From NCBI GenBank assembly GCA_003993805.1, contig RSEF01000001.1, positions 148,821,320-148,885,319 of the forward strand: 64,000 bases of DNA, written 5' to 3'. The translations under genes were made by a program, and so were the position numbers. Shown piece by piece: positions 38,718-50,148 of the stretch; the first letter of the stretch is position 1, and each line of letters opens with the position of its first letter. This DNA is from Himantopus leucocephalus. Its lineage: Eukaryota > Chordata > Aves > Charadriiformes > Recurvirostridae. The notes beneath the pieces were generated by a model that ran no database searches, was not told the origin of the DNA, and saw only the letters and a program-made list of their open reading frames with translations.

Positions 38718-41700
38718 GTGTATCCTGTAGACACCAGTGATTGTGTTCACAGGTATTGTGAGACTGTTTTATGCACTGTGGTCTGAAACGGTGTCTGCCC
38801 TATTTTATGAGATTTCATTAACGGACTTGAAGGTGGTGGGGCAGGGGGCAAGGAGCTACAGTGAAGGTGGAACAGCACTCTGATGATGGAAACAACTTAT
38901 TTCGGTGGCATCTGAATGACAGTGGTCTATTACTGTGCTGCCTAATGTACAGCGTGCTGAAATGACTCTTGTATTTCATGATAAAAGGCAGTGTTTCTGC
39001 TCCTGTTTCTTGAGATAGGCAGCTTTTTCTGTTGCTCGTATATGACTTCCATGCTCCTTTTGTCATTCTACAAGTGTTATTGGTGCTCTTGTTTATGCAA
39101 AGAGATTTTTCCAACATTTAGTCTATGCTGAACTGCTCAGGAATTGCATTACATTTTTTATCATCTAGCCCTGCAGTCTTTCCATAAAATCCAGACACAG
39201 CATGGAGATATGTGTAGTGCATTTTAAACTCTATAAAGTCTTCCATATGTAAAACAAATTAAGCACTAATATTTCATCCCAGGCTATTGTACTGGTGGGA
39301 GACCAGGATTCTGCAGTTGTACTCTATGGGAACATTGCTGCCTTTTGGAGGTGACATGTAGGATGATGTGTTATATACCTGACGTATGTTTGAAGCTGTG
39401 ACCTGTGAAGTACCAGGGCAATAAAAAAGGTGGTATGTCAAAGGCTGGCAACAGTAGGTATTGAAGTCAAAATGATGACAGCTTGTCACTTTGTGCTGTC
39501 TCAGCAATAATAACTAACTAGCCTAGGTGTCGATATGAGCGCATTATGACATTATCAAGCTCAACATGGATTGCAAAACCCACCAAAAAAGCCTGACAAC
39601 CGGGCAGCTCAGCTTGCTGCTGCTTGATGCACACCTTGCACACCTGAGCTGGCTTGGTTAAAGGTAGACATCCCCAAGAGAGAACATCTGCTTCATGTGT
39701 GCCTAGTGTGTGATCCTACAGGACTAAAACTGGACCACCTCAAACATCAACCATGAGAATAAAATCCTAGTGCTGGGATTATGGTAGCTGGTGCCAAGGG
39801 CTAGTTCAGGTCTTGGCCCACTCTAATGAGATCTGTGACTATTGATCTGTAATTTTAAAATACAGAAATGATGCTTGTGCACTTGCACATCACTCAAAAC
39901 ACTTTGTCTTGTTTCTGCTGTGCACAGGTTTCACTTGCATGTTAGTGACTGAGTGATTCCTACAGATTTTTTCCTGACTGAATGTATTCTGTCAGGAAAC
40001 AGCTTCATAAGTGTTCATACACTTTCTGAGAGCAAAAAGTTTCTTAGAAACAGCTGATGCTTGCCTTCTCTTCTTCCACCACCCGATACGTTGCTTCATT
40101 ATTGTCACATAATTGCTCTGACTGTTTTCTTATTTTTGGAAGAAAATACAAAGAAAATATGCCCCTCTCTTCCCCCTTCTATTTTATGCAAAATAGATTT
40201 TGGAATAGATTTTCAAGGCTACAAATTGTGTGCAGGCTGGTCTCCTTCTTTTACTTCTTATGTTATGTTTTCAATTTTGCTCTTAGTGCCTTATCCACTC
40301 ACATCCTTACACATTAGGCCATGCATTTAATACCACAACTTACGCTAAAAAGAACATATCTTTAAGAAATGCAAGTCCTATATTTGTAATCAAAAGGCAG
40401 TACCTGTTTTTTCATTGGTCTGAGATTTTTAAATTATGAAGTCTTTTCTTTCCACCTTTCTCTTTCAATAATAGCATTTTTAAACAGAAGCCAAAAAAAC
40501 ACCCGTGGACCCAATGCTTAGTCTGAGACTGTGAAAGCTACATCTCTTCCTAGTTCACAGTAGAGTGCGATCTTTATTATTGTAAAAAAATTTCAAGTAA
40601 TTTCACAATATTCTTTTTCTTTTTTTTAATGAAAATTTCTGTGTGATAAACTTAAGAGAGGCATTACAAAATCTTAAGTCTTTTTGCAAAGAACTCAATG
40701 CATCTTAAAGAATTGAGTAATGATGCTTGATTAGTGCATATGTATTTGAATATAACTCCAGTGTAAGACAGAAATATACTGATGCTCAGATGACTTTTCC
40801 TTTTCAATATGAAAACGGGAAACAGCACTTCAGTGCACTTTTACCATCATGTAAAAATACAGTGAATGGTATTTTGTCTGTTGTAATCTTTGGAAAATCT
40901 TTTACCTGTAGTTAGGATAGCCTGGTTATGAATTTGATAGAGAACTCAAATCTAGAATTTCCATAGCTTACACCTTACCCGGCACAGTACCAGAGTACCT
41001 GTTATTCTGTAGGCTTCTCAAATCTGACAAAATCCAAGGCTGGGTCTGAGGTTCCCACATCAAACCCTTAGAGAAAGGTAGGTGTCTGATCATGTAAGAG
41101 ATGCCTACTCACATGCGAGACCATGCTGTGGAAGCTCCTTGCTGAGCTTAGCCATATAATGCCAGCTCCCGCAGAGTCCCATGGCCCATCCGGCACAGTG
41201 CCACTGCTCCGGCTGCGCTGCTCTGTGCTGGACACCCCAAGGAGCAGCAAATTTGTGCTGTTCCTTGCCAACAGATTCCTCTTCAGAGGAGTGTGAGATG
41301 GGCATAACATGGATACAGACTTGACAGGTCTGTATTCCCTACCCAGCAGCTGGCTTTTTCATTCGAGGGAAGAGTCTGTCTGGAGTCTGGTAAATACTTT
41401 TCAATAAAATTTTTATTTCAGTGGAAATTTTTTTGTTTCTGAGAAATATACATGTTTCCATTTCCAATGAAGGACAAAAAATAATTCCCCAGTTAGCTCT
41501 AGCTGCTACAAACACCGAGCCTGAGCATCCCTTACAATCCCATCATGAGAGACAAAAATCCATTATACCCTACAACCATATCAGATTTCTGTAGTTGCCA
41601 CGTCTCACAGATGGGCTTTACATTATGTCCACCTGGTCCATGGGGTAAGGCTTATTGCAGATACAGTAGGAAATGAATGTCCCACCATAAAGGGACTCAG

Positions 41701-42749
41701 CAGAGAAGACCTCAGTTTCTCAGAGAAGCAGCTGGAAAGCCAGTCAGTCCCCAGAGTGGGGATATCTGCACCACCCATCCTGGGCAGGTGTTCCTGGCAC
41801 AAACAAACCCGTCGCTACAACTGGCAGGCGGCTGTAATGACTCTCGGCAGAGAAACCAGGTGGTGAATGGCCATGGGGTCTGCACCCCCCCTTGCCCCTC
41901 AGCAGCCAGGCTGGCGTGCTGGGCTGTAGACTGATGGGTTTGGCGCGTTCACTGACTACAGGAAAATAAGAAAGTTTTTGCTTCTGTTTTTCAAGTATCT
42001 CTTGCTATTTGCCTTTTAGGATCTGTAGTCTTGTCCAGGGAACTGCTTCATATGTTGAAAGTATGAAGGGAATAACACGGCAAACTCAGCAAAATGGTCT
42101 TTCTCATTTTCAGTGTCTGTGCTTTGCTGGATCTGTCAGTCCCTCCAGCAGGAAACATAGCTGTAACTCAGGAAGGGTTTCAATTATCTTCTTGTTTGCT
42201 GGAAATAAAAAGAAACCTCAAGCTGACATGTTTCTGAAGATGAATCCTAAGGGATACATACTTCATACCACAGAAACCAGAAAGAAGAAAAAAAAAAAAA
42301 CCTAGGAAAAAAAGAAAAGAATTCCTAACCAGCTCCAAAGCTTTCACTGGGCAAGCCAAAGGGGAACAGAACATGAATAGCTTTGTTATCTATTTACTAG
42401 TGTCTTACTGTCACCCATGTCTTAAAACTTTAGTATTGTACTTGCTGTATGTGACACCTTACTGTCATGCTAATGAGCTGGCCTGTCATATCTTCAGGGG
42501 CCCAAGAAGGAAAAAAAATCAGAAACAGAGTTTGTAAATATATGTACAACCTACTGCGGGAACACATGGACTTCAGGAAATTGTGAACTGTGGATGATTA
42601 TAGAGAGGTCACAGTTTACCTCCTGAACAGTCTCCACTGGGTTTTAACAGGGGAAGTACATCTCACTAGCTGTCATCGTCACATGAGTAACTACAGAACA
42701 GTATGTAGCACTCTTCTTATTCCTGCGTGTTCGCACCACCATTCTCTGA
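38718..42749. other. Non-coding sequence, no gene seen
   Basis: Mixed AT-rich sequence with a more GC-rich patch at about 41060-41300. A 13-base A run ends at 42300. No exon or family was recognised. Confidence 0.5.
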
Positions 42750-42910
42750 AAGCAGAGGAAGTTCTGTCTTCTCCCAGTCTTCCTGAAGGCATTGCCCAGG
42801 GATAAATCTTGAGCCTACACAGTCCTAAAATCTGTCTGTTACTTCCATACTTTGGGAGCAAATATGACAAGATGGGTCGAGTCAAGAAACCATTGAACAT
42901 GTACATAACT
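42750..42910 (+). mobile_element. Possible second L2-like LINE relic (RT fragment)
   Basis: From about 42785, GGCATTGCCCAGGGATAAAT followed by CTTGAGCC and then CTTCCATACTTTGGGAGCA resembles the nucleotide pattern of the L2/Rex1-group block spanning GVPQGSILGP and the following MLPLG region. It is interrupted by a stop codon where the Ser of PQGS should be. A CCATTG...CATGTACA stretch just after could be the decayed YADD surroundings. The match is short, and no RLQLIQNA-type block was found downstream, so this is tentative. Confidence 0.35.
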
Positions 42911-43880
42911 CTCCATAAATAAGATGAATATTGGAAAGAGTATTCAGGGTATCTCAAATAACTTTGAAAAGAAGCCATCATACAATCTGTTGCTCTAGTG
43001 TACGCCTTCCCCATCGCTGCTGTTATTCATATGCTGTAGACAGCAAAAAAGAGCTCCACCTCAATTTTTCATTCATAGAGGTGTTTTTTTCAGGCTGTAC
43101 AGGAAGCCTTAATGTATGCTATATGTGTCACCTGACCTCCGCAGAGGTGAAGCGAATGTCAGCAGTATCACCTCTTTTCCCCACAGTTCAGTAACCTGTC
43201 AACAAACAAACAGCTGGGGTCACCCCAGCTACCAGCACTCCAGCCCAGAGTTAATGGGTGATCGGTTGTTCCGGTTGCTGGCAAAACAGAAATATGTTGC
43301 AGATATCTAAGAAGATAAGGGTAAGCGGCTGTCTTTTGGTCTTGTATCAATAAGCAGCTTAGGCCTATGCACATATCCCCCCTCCCCACCCACCTGCGCA
43401 GATGAGCAGCAGCTCCAGCTGATGATGTAGGACAGGACCATTTGGTTACTGAAACCATTTAGGCTGTTGAACTGAGGTTGTTTAGGAGAAAGCAGTTGTG
43501 TCGGGTCAGCTAGGTACTGCACATCTCTTTCAGAGCTGGTAACTGGGAGGGTATACTGGGAAAAGCCTTGAAGAGGAGAAGGGCATTGGGAATGCCTTCT
43601 TAGAAATGTGGGAGATGTTACAGACCTGGGAGCACAGTGAGTTCTGGTGCAGAATCTTCTTGTGATCTGGATGCTGGCCAAAGCACTATTTTTTGAATAA
43701 TGCTGATACAAGATCACATTTTCAAATGTTGCTGAGTGACTTCTCCTGTTGATTTTTACTGTTGAGAAATCTGCTGTGAATTTTGTTGGACATGGCCATT
43801 ACATATAGTTGCTTAAGTAAAGTGGAAGGTGATTGGGGTGATTGAAGATGTAACGAAAACGTCACGCACCAAGTGGATTT

Positions 43881-43928
43881 ATCTGAACTGTAACTAATAT
43901 TAGTTACAACTGAACTGTTGCTAATATT
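43881..43928. repeat. Perfect 18-bp palindrome inside a short tandem duplication
   Basis: GTAACTAATATTAGTTAC at 43890-43907 is its own reverse complement. The left part and the following sequence are related copies: CTGAACTGTAACTAATATT, then CTGAACTGTTGCTAATATT about 27 bp further on. The palindrome could form a cruciform or bind a dimeric factor, but no gene adjoins it. Confidence 0.6.
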
Positions 43929-45367
43929 GCAAAACTTATGAAATAATTACTAGTAGCACTTGGTAAACGTAAACAGCTAAAGCTTTGCCTCCCTGTCTGC
44001 TCTAAAATGCTGTGTTTCCAATATCGTAGTATCATGAGACATTGCACTTGGGCTGTTTATTCACTAGGAACACACATAATTTTTTCACTATTGAGTGACC
44101 TCAAATGGTAGTGTTTCATATATAAATCTACCATTACAGGTACTGATCTACCATGCTTCTGCTTAGCCTGTGACAGATGATGAGGTCACAGCATCCTCTA
44201 TTGCTATCCTTCTCATTTCAGGCTTTCAGCAGAGTGTAAATGAAGAATGAAGGCATCTTTTTTTAAAGTGCAAGTCACCTTCGAGCACCTGCCTTCCGAG
44301 TGGGAGGAGGCAGGCCTTTGAAACACAGCTTGTTTTATTTGAATGTCTCTTAGTATTAAAGAAGGGCAAGTTTTACTCATTTTCATTTTATGATGTGTTA
44401 TCTGAAGTATATTTAACTACTTCAACAGCAGGAGTAATTATTTTATGCAATCAGTATTTAAAAGTTTTTTATGTAAATTCTGATGCTTCATTTTGGAGTA
44501 CATGTTCCAAGTAATAAAATTTCCTGATAGTTTTTTGTTTAATCAATTTTGGTGCCAAAGCATGCAGAAAACTTTTATTCTGCCATAGAAACATGAAAGA
44601 AATAAGGCTTTTTTCAGGGAATTGAAAGTTCCCTTCACTTCTTGGCCTTGCTCACACAGATTTCTAAGCATTTTAAGTTATTCTGGCACCTTCAGGCTAT
44701 AAAAAACACATACACTCCCTTTGAAACTCCCCTGTTTTCCCCAACCTATGAGCTCCCAAAGTAAATAAAACTGTTTTTTTCTTCTGTAAATGCGTTTTAA
44801 ACTCAAAACTCCCTTGCTGAAAAGAAAATGGAACTATGCTCAGTTTTTAGAGACAGCTGGTAGTATTTCCAAATTCATGAAAATATGTGCTGCAGCATTT
44901 TCCATAAGGGGTTGAACAATTTTGTCCACTTCTTCCTTCAATTACACCCTGAATATTACTGGGAGAGAAAGTAATGAGAGGTGTTTAAGCAATAGAGGAA
45001 AAAGGGAAGAAATAAAAGTAGATGTTGTTGCCAGAATAATGGAACCCCAAGGACAGTGACCACATTTTCCTACCTGTACATCAGCTTACAGGCAGAAGAG
45101 TTTTCCTAATGGTTAGATTTAATTAAACTTATTTTTCTGTATTTGCCATTAATTAAGCATTTATTTCCACTTCTGTGATTAACATAGATTATGCCAATAT
45201 GTTTGTGTAATAAGCAGTAGACTTTTTACCTGAGAACTCTTTTTTGATCATTCTAGCAGTTCTAATTCCTTTTAGAATTAATCAAAGCATGCAGCTGGAC
45301 TACAATCACAGACCTGTTGGTTTTCCACTTCTTAGAGAAGAGTGCAGTGCGGTTCATGAGGGACTTT

Positions 45368-45461
45368 AAAAGAGAAAGAAAAAAAGAAAAGGAAAAGGGG
45401 AAGAAGAAGAAAAAGAAAAATAAGAAGAAAAAAGAAAGGGAAAAGGGAAAAAAAAAGAAAA
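45368..45461 (+). repeat. 94-bp polypurine tract
   Basis: The + strand is almost purely A and G over 94 bases, with one T at 45421. It consists of irregular AAAGAAA, GAAGAAG and AAAAGGG blocks, so it is low-complexity rather than a simple microsatellite. It encodes a Lys-rich open frame by composition alone, which should not be taken as a gene. Such tracts can form triplex (H-DNA) structures and often cause alignment and assembly trouble. Confidence 0.9.
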
Positions 45462-46469
45462 TTCCTAGTGTTATGCTTTTCTCTGCTCAAATGAGTTTGA
45501 AGTGTCATAACACTGCTGCAAAGTTAAAAAAGAAATAGAAAAAAGGTACAAAGATAACTACTCAGCCTCTCTTTATCAAGTATTTATAAATATGAATATA
45601 CTTAGCCAAAATAACCAAATAGCCAAACGTTCTTCATTGCCCATAATGGCATCTCCTGCTGGCTCCAGGGATCCTGACGGTGGAGATCAGTGGTTACTGG
45701 TTACAGAACACAGGTTACTTGATGATTTGGTTCTATTTCTCCAGTGACAGATGTGCTGCTTTCCTACTGTCTGACCACTACACTCTTAATTCATGATCCA
45801 GCCAAGGGTACGGAGGAGTTTGTTCCCTGCTGAATCACATCAGTGCATCTTAATGATTAAAACAAATTAATTTCTTGCAGTAGTTGCTAAGATGATGCTC
45901 AATTCTCCAGAAAAATAAATATCTGAACGTGGGAATCAGCTGGGAAAGTGTCTGAGCAGGCAATCAAACTTCACTTTGCAGTCCCTGGAGAAAGATAGGC
46001 ACTTATGGGGCGTAATTCCTAAAGCAGAGACCTAAAATAGCTTAGCTGAACTGAGCCCTGGACATGCTGATTTCTCTCCATCGTGTTTATGGATAAATGT
46101 AACCAAATCCTTGGGAAGAAGGTTCCAGTTTCAGGAGGTTCAAATACCACTCAGCAGCAAACCTTGGGTAACAGGGGACAATGGAAGAATAGGGGAGACG
46201 TTTCCCTTAGAGTAGATGAAAATTTGTGTATGTTAGCTTCCATCTGATGGTCTTAAGCTAGAATCCTTTAGATACTGTTAAAATACTTTTCAGACAGTTA
46301 GGGAGGGGAACCATTTGAATATTTCTGGTCACTCTGTATAATATGAAGTAAGTCAAAAATAAACTGAATTCAGTGAGGCTATTTGCATAGTTAGGGAATC
46401 TTCAAATTGCTAAGACTGTAATCCCTTTACTGTAAAGGGATTTTTATATGTAAAGTCCTAAACAAAGAC

Positions 46470-46935
46470 TCAGAAGTATAGGCTGAAAGAAGTTATCCAC
46501 TCCAACCTCTTACACATTTTACAGGTTTATCCACTGCACTATTTTGAGTATATTATCTAATCTCCCTTTAAGTATTTCCTCTTCCGGTATCTCAGGGGTT
46601 TCTCTTGGCAGACTGCTCCATTGATGAATAACTCTTATTTGGAGGTTTGTCCTCTCATCTAATCTTAATTTGTTATGTTTTAGGTGAACATTTGCCATGG
46701 TCAACCATGATCAAGTCTTTCTCTTTCATCTTGCTTCTCTCAAAAACTCCTTGAAAGCTCCATATTTTGTTTAAATTACATGTCCTTTCCATCTTGTTCC
46801 TTGTATCTTGCAGCTTTCTTAATGTTCTTCATCTTTGCTGCTTTCTCATCTTCACAGTGTGAAGGTCAGAGGATATCCTAAGTAAGGCCTCAGCTGTCAT
46901 GTGAATATGTGATTTATTACCTCCTTACTCTTAAG
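46470..46935 (-). mobile_element. Ancient CR1 LINE 3' region, antisense
   Basis: Read on the + strand, the order of blocks is that of a reversed CR1 3' region. ATCCACTCCAACCTC (46495-46509) is the reverse of the GTTGGA...GAT end. CTTGGCAGACTGCTCCA precedes a TCTAATCTTAATTTG block, corresponding to the TCTGGGCAGCCTGTTCCA and TCTAACCTAAATCT landmarks. Further right, AGTAAGGCCTCAGCTGTCATG followed by ATTACCTCCTTAC matches the GGCCTCA-type landmark deeper in the element. Divergence is high, so this insertion is much older than the one at 7.2 kb. There is no intact reading frame. Confidence 0.7.
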
Positions 46936-49598
46936 TATGGTTCTTTGAATATGTGTTCTTTATATACCAGTAGTATTTCTGATTTTCATTTGTATAGACA
47001 CAAAGTCTAAAAATTCATTATAACTAGTTGTTTTCCAGAAGTTTTGGAACAAATATAATTCACTGTGTACTGTAAGTAGTGACTGGGACAGATTGCTTTT
47101 TATTAAAAACATTTGGTTTTGCAATATATATACATTCCTCCTTATGTGCTGTAGAATGATTCCCTTCCCCTCCCTGACCTGGGAACCCTATGACAAAAGT
47201 TGCTGTTGACCAGTCCTTCAGCTTTTCTAAAGTTTTCTAAAGCAAAACTCCCACATTTTCCTTTAAACATTCAAAATTCCCAGAATGCAAAATTTTGCCT
47301 GGCTTTTCCTGTCTTTCCCTAAGTTTTTGATGTCCTTATGCACACAGTTAGGCTCAAAGAATGTTTCTGCCTGAATATGTACGATGTAAAACTAAGGATT
47401 GAACTAGTCCATACGTTCTACCAACAAATAATGTTGTTTCAGTCAAAATAATCTGCTTACTATCCATATTAATCAATATTTTCTTAGTCGTGTAACTTAT
47501 TTTCACATGCCTTTTGGCCAGCAGTCAAATCTCCTCATTTAAGAAATCTAACTGAAGTGTCCAAGCCAGATGAGTAGTCACCCCTCTACAATCAGTTGAG
47601 AGAGGTACACCTCTCTCAGGTGATCCACTTATCTAGGGTCTGAGAAACAGCAGTGTTTCTCTTTCAGAAACAGCAGAAGACCTTACTGTGACTGAGCTCC
47701 AATTTTCAGTACTTCACCACCTTTATAGTCAGGTAAAGTGAATTCATTGGGAAGAAATGCAGTTGCCAAGCTGTGAGTCCTCCAGAAGTGCTAGGGAAAG
47801 TGTGTCAACAAGCCCTGAGTTTTATGCTGCCTTCACGGCAAACAAGGGAACGTGCAGTGCTGCACTGCCTTTCCTACCCACACCTGCTCTGGACCACTTC
47901 TCTGGAGTCATTTAGGATTCTCCAGTTCAAACACTTTCTTCCATCTTGTGCAGTATTACATGGGATGCAATATAAAAATTCAAGTAGTGATAACTCTTTC
48001 ATTTACAGCATCATCCTTCTCCTCTATGTAGCTCAAGATCGTGTTACCAATTTAACTAATCTGATAGTCACATCAGTTCAAATACTAATGAGTATTTCTA
48101 ACAGCCCCATAATTAGCATAGTATGCTTAATATGGAAGGTGCCGCAGTTAAAAACGTCTTGAAAGGACTTTAAAACAAAGCTTCAAGCACAGCTGGTCAG
48201 CATTAAGCATCACAGTGCTTACAATCCCCAATGTTGATGTTGACATGAAGACGGTTTCTACTGCCTGGAGTCCTGTGGCATTAAGAACTAAGTGTTTTCC
48301 AAATGTTCTTCTTAGTATAGGTATTCTGAGTGTTTTCCCCCTGGACCCTAAAGAGTTTCCACATTTCTGAAAGCCTATTTAATTGTCTGGTTTATTTTCC
48401 AAATGCAATTTTAATCCATCTCTAATCTTCATTAATAACATTATAATTACTTCATTAACTTTTCCAGATAAAGCATTTAAACTCTTCAGGAGAAAATAGG
48501 TTTTTGCTGGATCTTGTACTAATTGCTTCATCTAATACCACAACATTGAGTTTTAAATGTGTTTGATAAAAACATAAAGCTCTTGTTTAGTGTAAGCGTA
48601 TTGCTGAAACCTTAAGAAGACATAGTGCGCAAGTGGGGACAGCAACGTATTACGTAGCTTTTAATGATGCATTTTGAAACACTGGTGAGGAAGAAAGCTC
48701 AATTCATTTCCCAAGGGTAAAAATAATACCCTTAGACATTAGCCTTTAACTTGTTTTGACATCTTTGTTCCTGTGTAAAGGTTAAGTAATATGGTCAAAT
48801 TTTATAAGTAATGCTTTATTAACGAAGTAACTTGCATTAAGGTTGTAAAATTGAACACCAGATCAGGAAATAATAAAAAGTAAAGGTTGTATCATAAAGT
48901 TAACTGATCCGTACAGCTAGTGTTCCCCAGATAAGGTACATGCTCAGCTGCCTACGGTATGTGCAATTGTGAGTTACTGCTTCTGAATACCTTAACCTTT
49001 TAGTTTCTTCTTTCTTGAATGTTTTCACTTAGAGCCTGACTGCTGAATGAATGTAGGTTCTTAGATTCATTTTACTTTGCATTTGTTGGAAGAAAAGAAT
49101 AGCATATCAAAACCCTGTGCCTTCTTTTAGCTGAATATATAAACTACATGCGGTGTCTACATAGCTCTTAGTCCCAAGTTTGTTGCTAGCACGGAAATCT
49201 TGTGTTTTTGCCTGACGCGCCTGTATCTATATAGTTGTAGTCAAGGAACAAGTGGCTGAGAGACAACGACTTCAGCTGCTTCTCAGATGTGTAACTGCCA
49301 TTTAGGTACTTCTGGTGCATTTCAAGGCGAAGTCAAATGTCTTCAGTGGGTCACTGCAGAAGGTAATTTAGCATGAAAGTTTTTGACTTCCATAAAATGA
49401 GATGGAAGCATTTACACACGCCACTCTGAGGTATCTTCTGGAAGGCAAAAGCGAATAGCTGATGAGTAGTAAAGAGCCATTTCCAAAGCTAGTTCTCTGC
49501 TGTGGGTCTCTGGACTGGACATTTAAATTGCTCAGCATGTGACTATACGTCAGGAATGAAAGGATTACTCCTAGCATTTCAGACCTGCTGTATTTTCT
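46936..49598. other. Non-coding sequence, no accepted gene
   Basis: Contains a strong short hairpin at 47597-47618 (listed separately) and a 129-codon open frame at 47773-48162 (+) without any recognisable domain. Nothing else stands out. Confidence 0.5.
47597..47618. repeat. Perfect inverted repeat, 10-bp arms with 2-bp spacer
   Basis: TGAGAGAGGT and ACCTCTCTCA are exact reverse complements separated by AC. A second small hairpin (GTTTCT-CTTTC-AGAAAC) follows at about 47654-47670. No T run or gene end is nearby, so this is not a recognisable terminator or RNA gene. Confidence 0.55.
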
Positions 49599-50148
49599 TG
49601 TGGTGGGTTGACCCCAGCCAGCAGCTAAGAACCCACACAGCCACTTACTCACTTTCTCTCCCCCACCCCAGTGAGACAGGGGAAGCAAATAGGAAGAACA
49701 AAAGTGAGAAAACCCATGGAGCAAGATAATGATGATTTAATTGGTGAAGGTGGGGGGAAGCACAGCAAAGTAACGCAGTCACCACCCTCCAAGGCAGACC
49801 AATGCCCAACCAGTCTCCAAACAATGGTCACCTTGGAAGCCAACCACCTTCTTCTTACTCTATCTTGCTTTTTATTGCAGAGCATATTATGTAGTATGGA
49901 ACAGCCCTTTGGCCACTTTGGATCGGCTGTCCTGGCACTGTCCCATCCCAGTTTCTTGCCCACTCCCAGCCTACTCACTGGAGTGGGGCAGAGTGGGGAA
50001 AAAAAGGCAACCTTCCACATTGAGGTGCAAAACATTGAGGTACTAAACGTTAGTATGTTATCAACACAGTTTTAGCCACAAAGCCAAAACACAGCACCAT
50101 ACTGGCTGCTATGAAGAAAGTTAACTCCATCCCAACCAGATGCAGTCA
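49599..50148 (-). mobile_element. Solo LTR of an avian endogenous retrovirus, antisense
   Basis: The left edge begins TGTGGTGGGTTGACCCCAGC at 49599, a very familiar edge of a repeated bird LTR. Further landmarks are the CAGCAGCTAAG.ACCCACACAGCC block, GGAAGAACAAAAGTGAGAAA, the CAGCCCTTTGGCCACTTTGG and AGCCTACTCACTGGAGTGGG blocks, GTTATCAACACAGTTTTAGCC, and an ATGAAGAAAGTTAACTC.ATCCCA end near 50135. In the sense direction (minus strand) the 5' part would be on the right. No retroviral coding region lies on either side, so it is a solo LTR left by recombination. The exact right end (50144 or 50148) is uncertain, and no target-site duplication is evident. The TATA region of the LTR looks degraded. 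An ERVL-like class is likely but not proven here. Confidence 0.85.

Larger units (their letters stand above)
42911..46469. other. Non-coding sequence with palindrome and purine tract
   Basis: No gene. The stretch includes an exact 18-bp palindrome (43890-43907) and a long purine tract (45368-45461), listed separately. Open frames of 96-136 codons on the minus strand at 43168-43717 show no recognisable motif. Confidence 0.5.

Noticed and set aside
43168..43717. Minus-strand frames of 96 and 136 codons, plus a TCTTGTATCA/TGATACAAGA inverted pair about 360 bp apart that could suggest a DNA transposon
   Set aside because: The pair is only 10 bp, there is no target-site duplication and no transposase-like motif.
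45317..45538. Lys-rich 73-codon open frame
   Set aside because: Produced by the polypurine tract; composition only.
47773..48162. 129-codon open frame (+)
   Set aside because: No recognisable domain or splice support; its hydrophobic C-terminal part is explained by T-rich composition.
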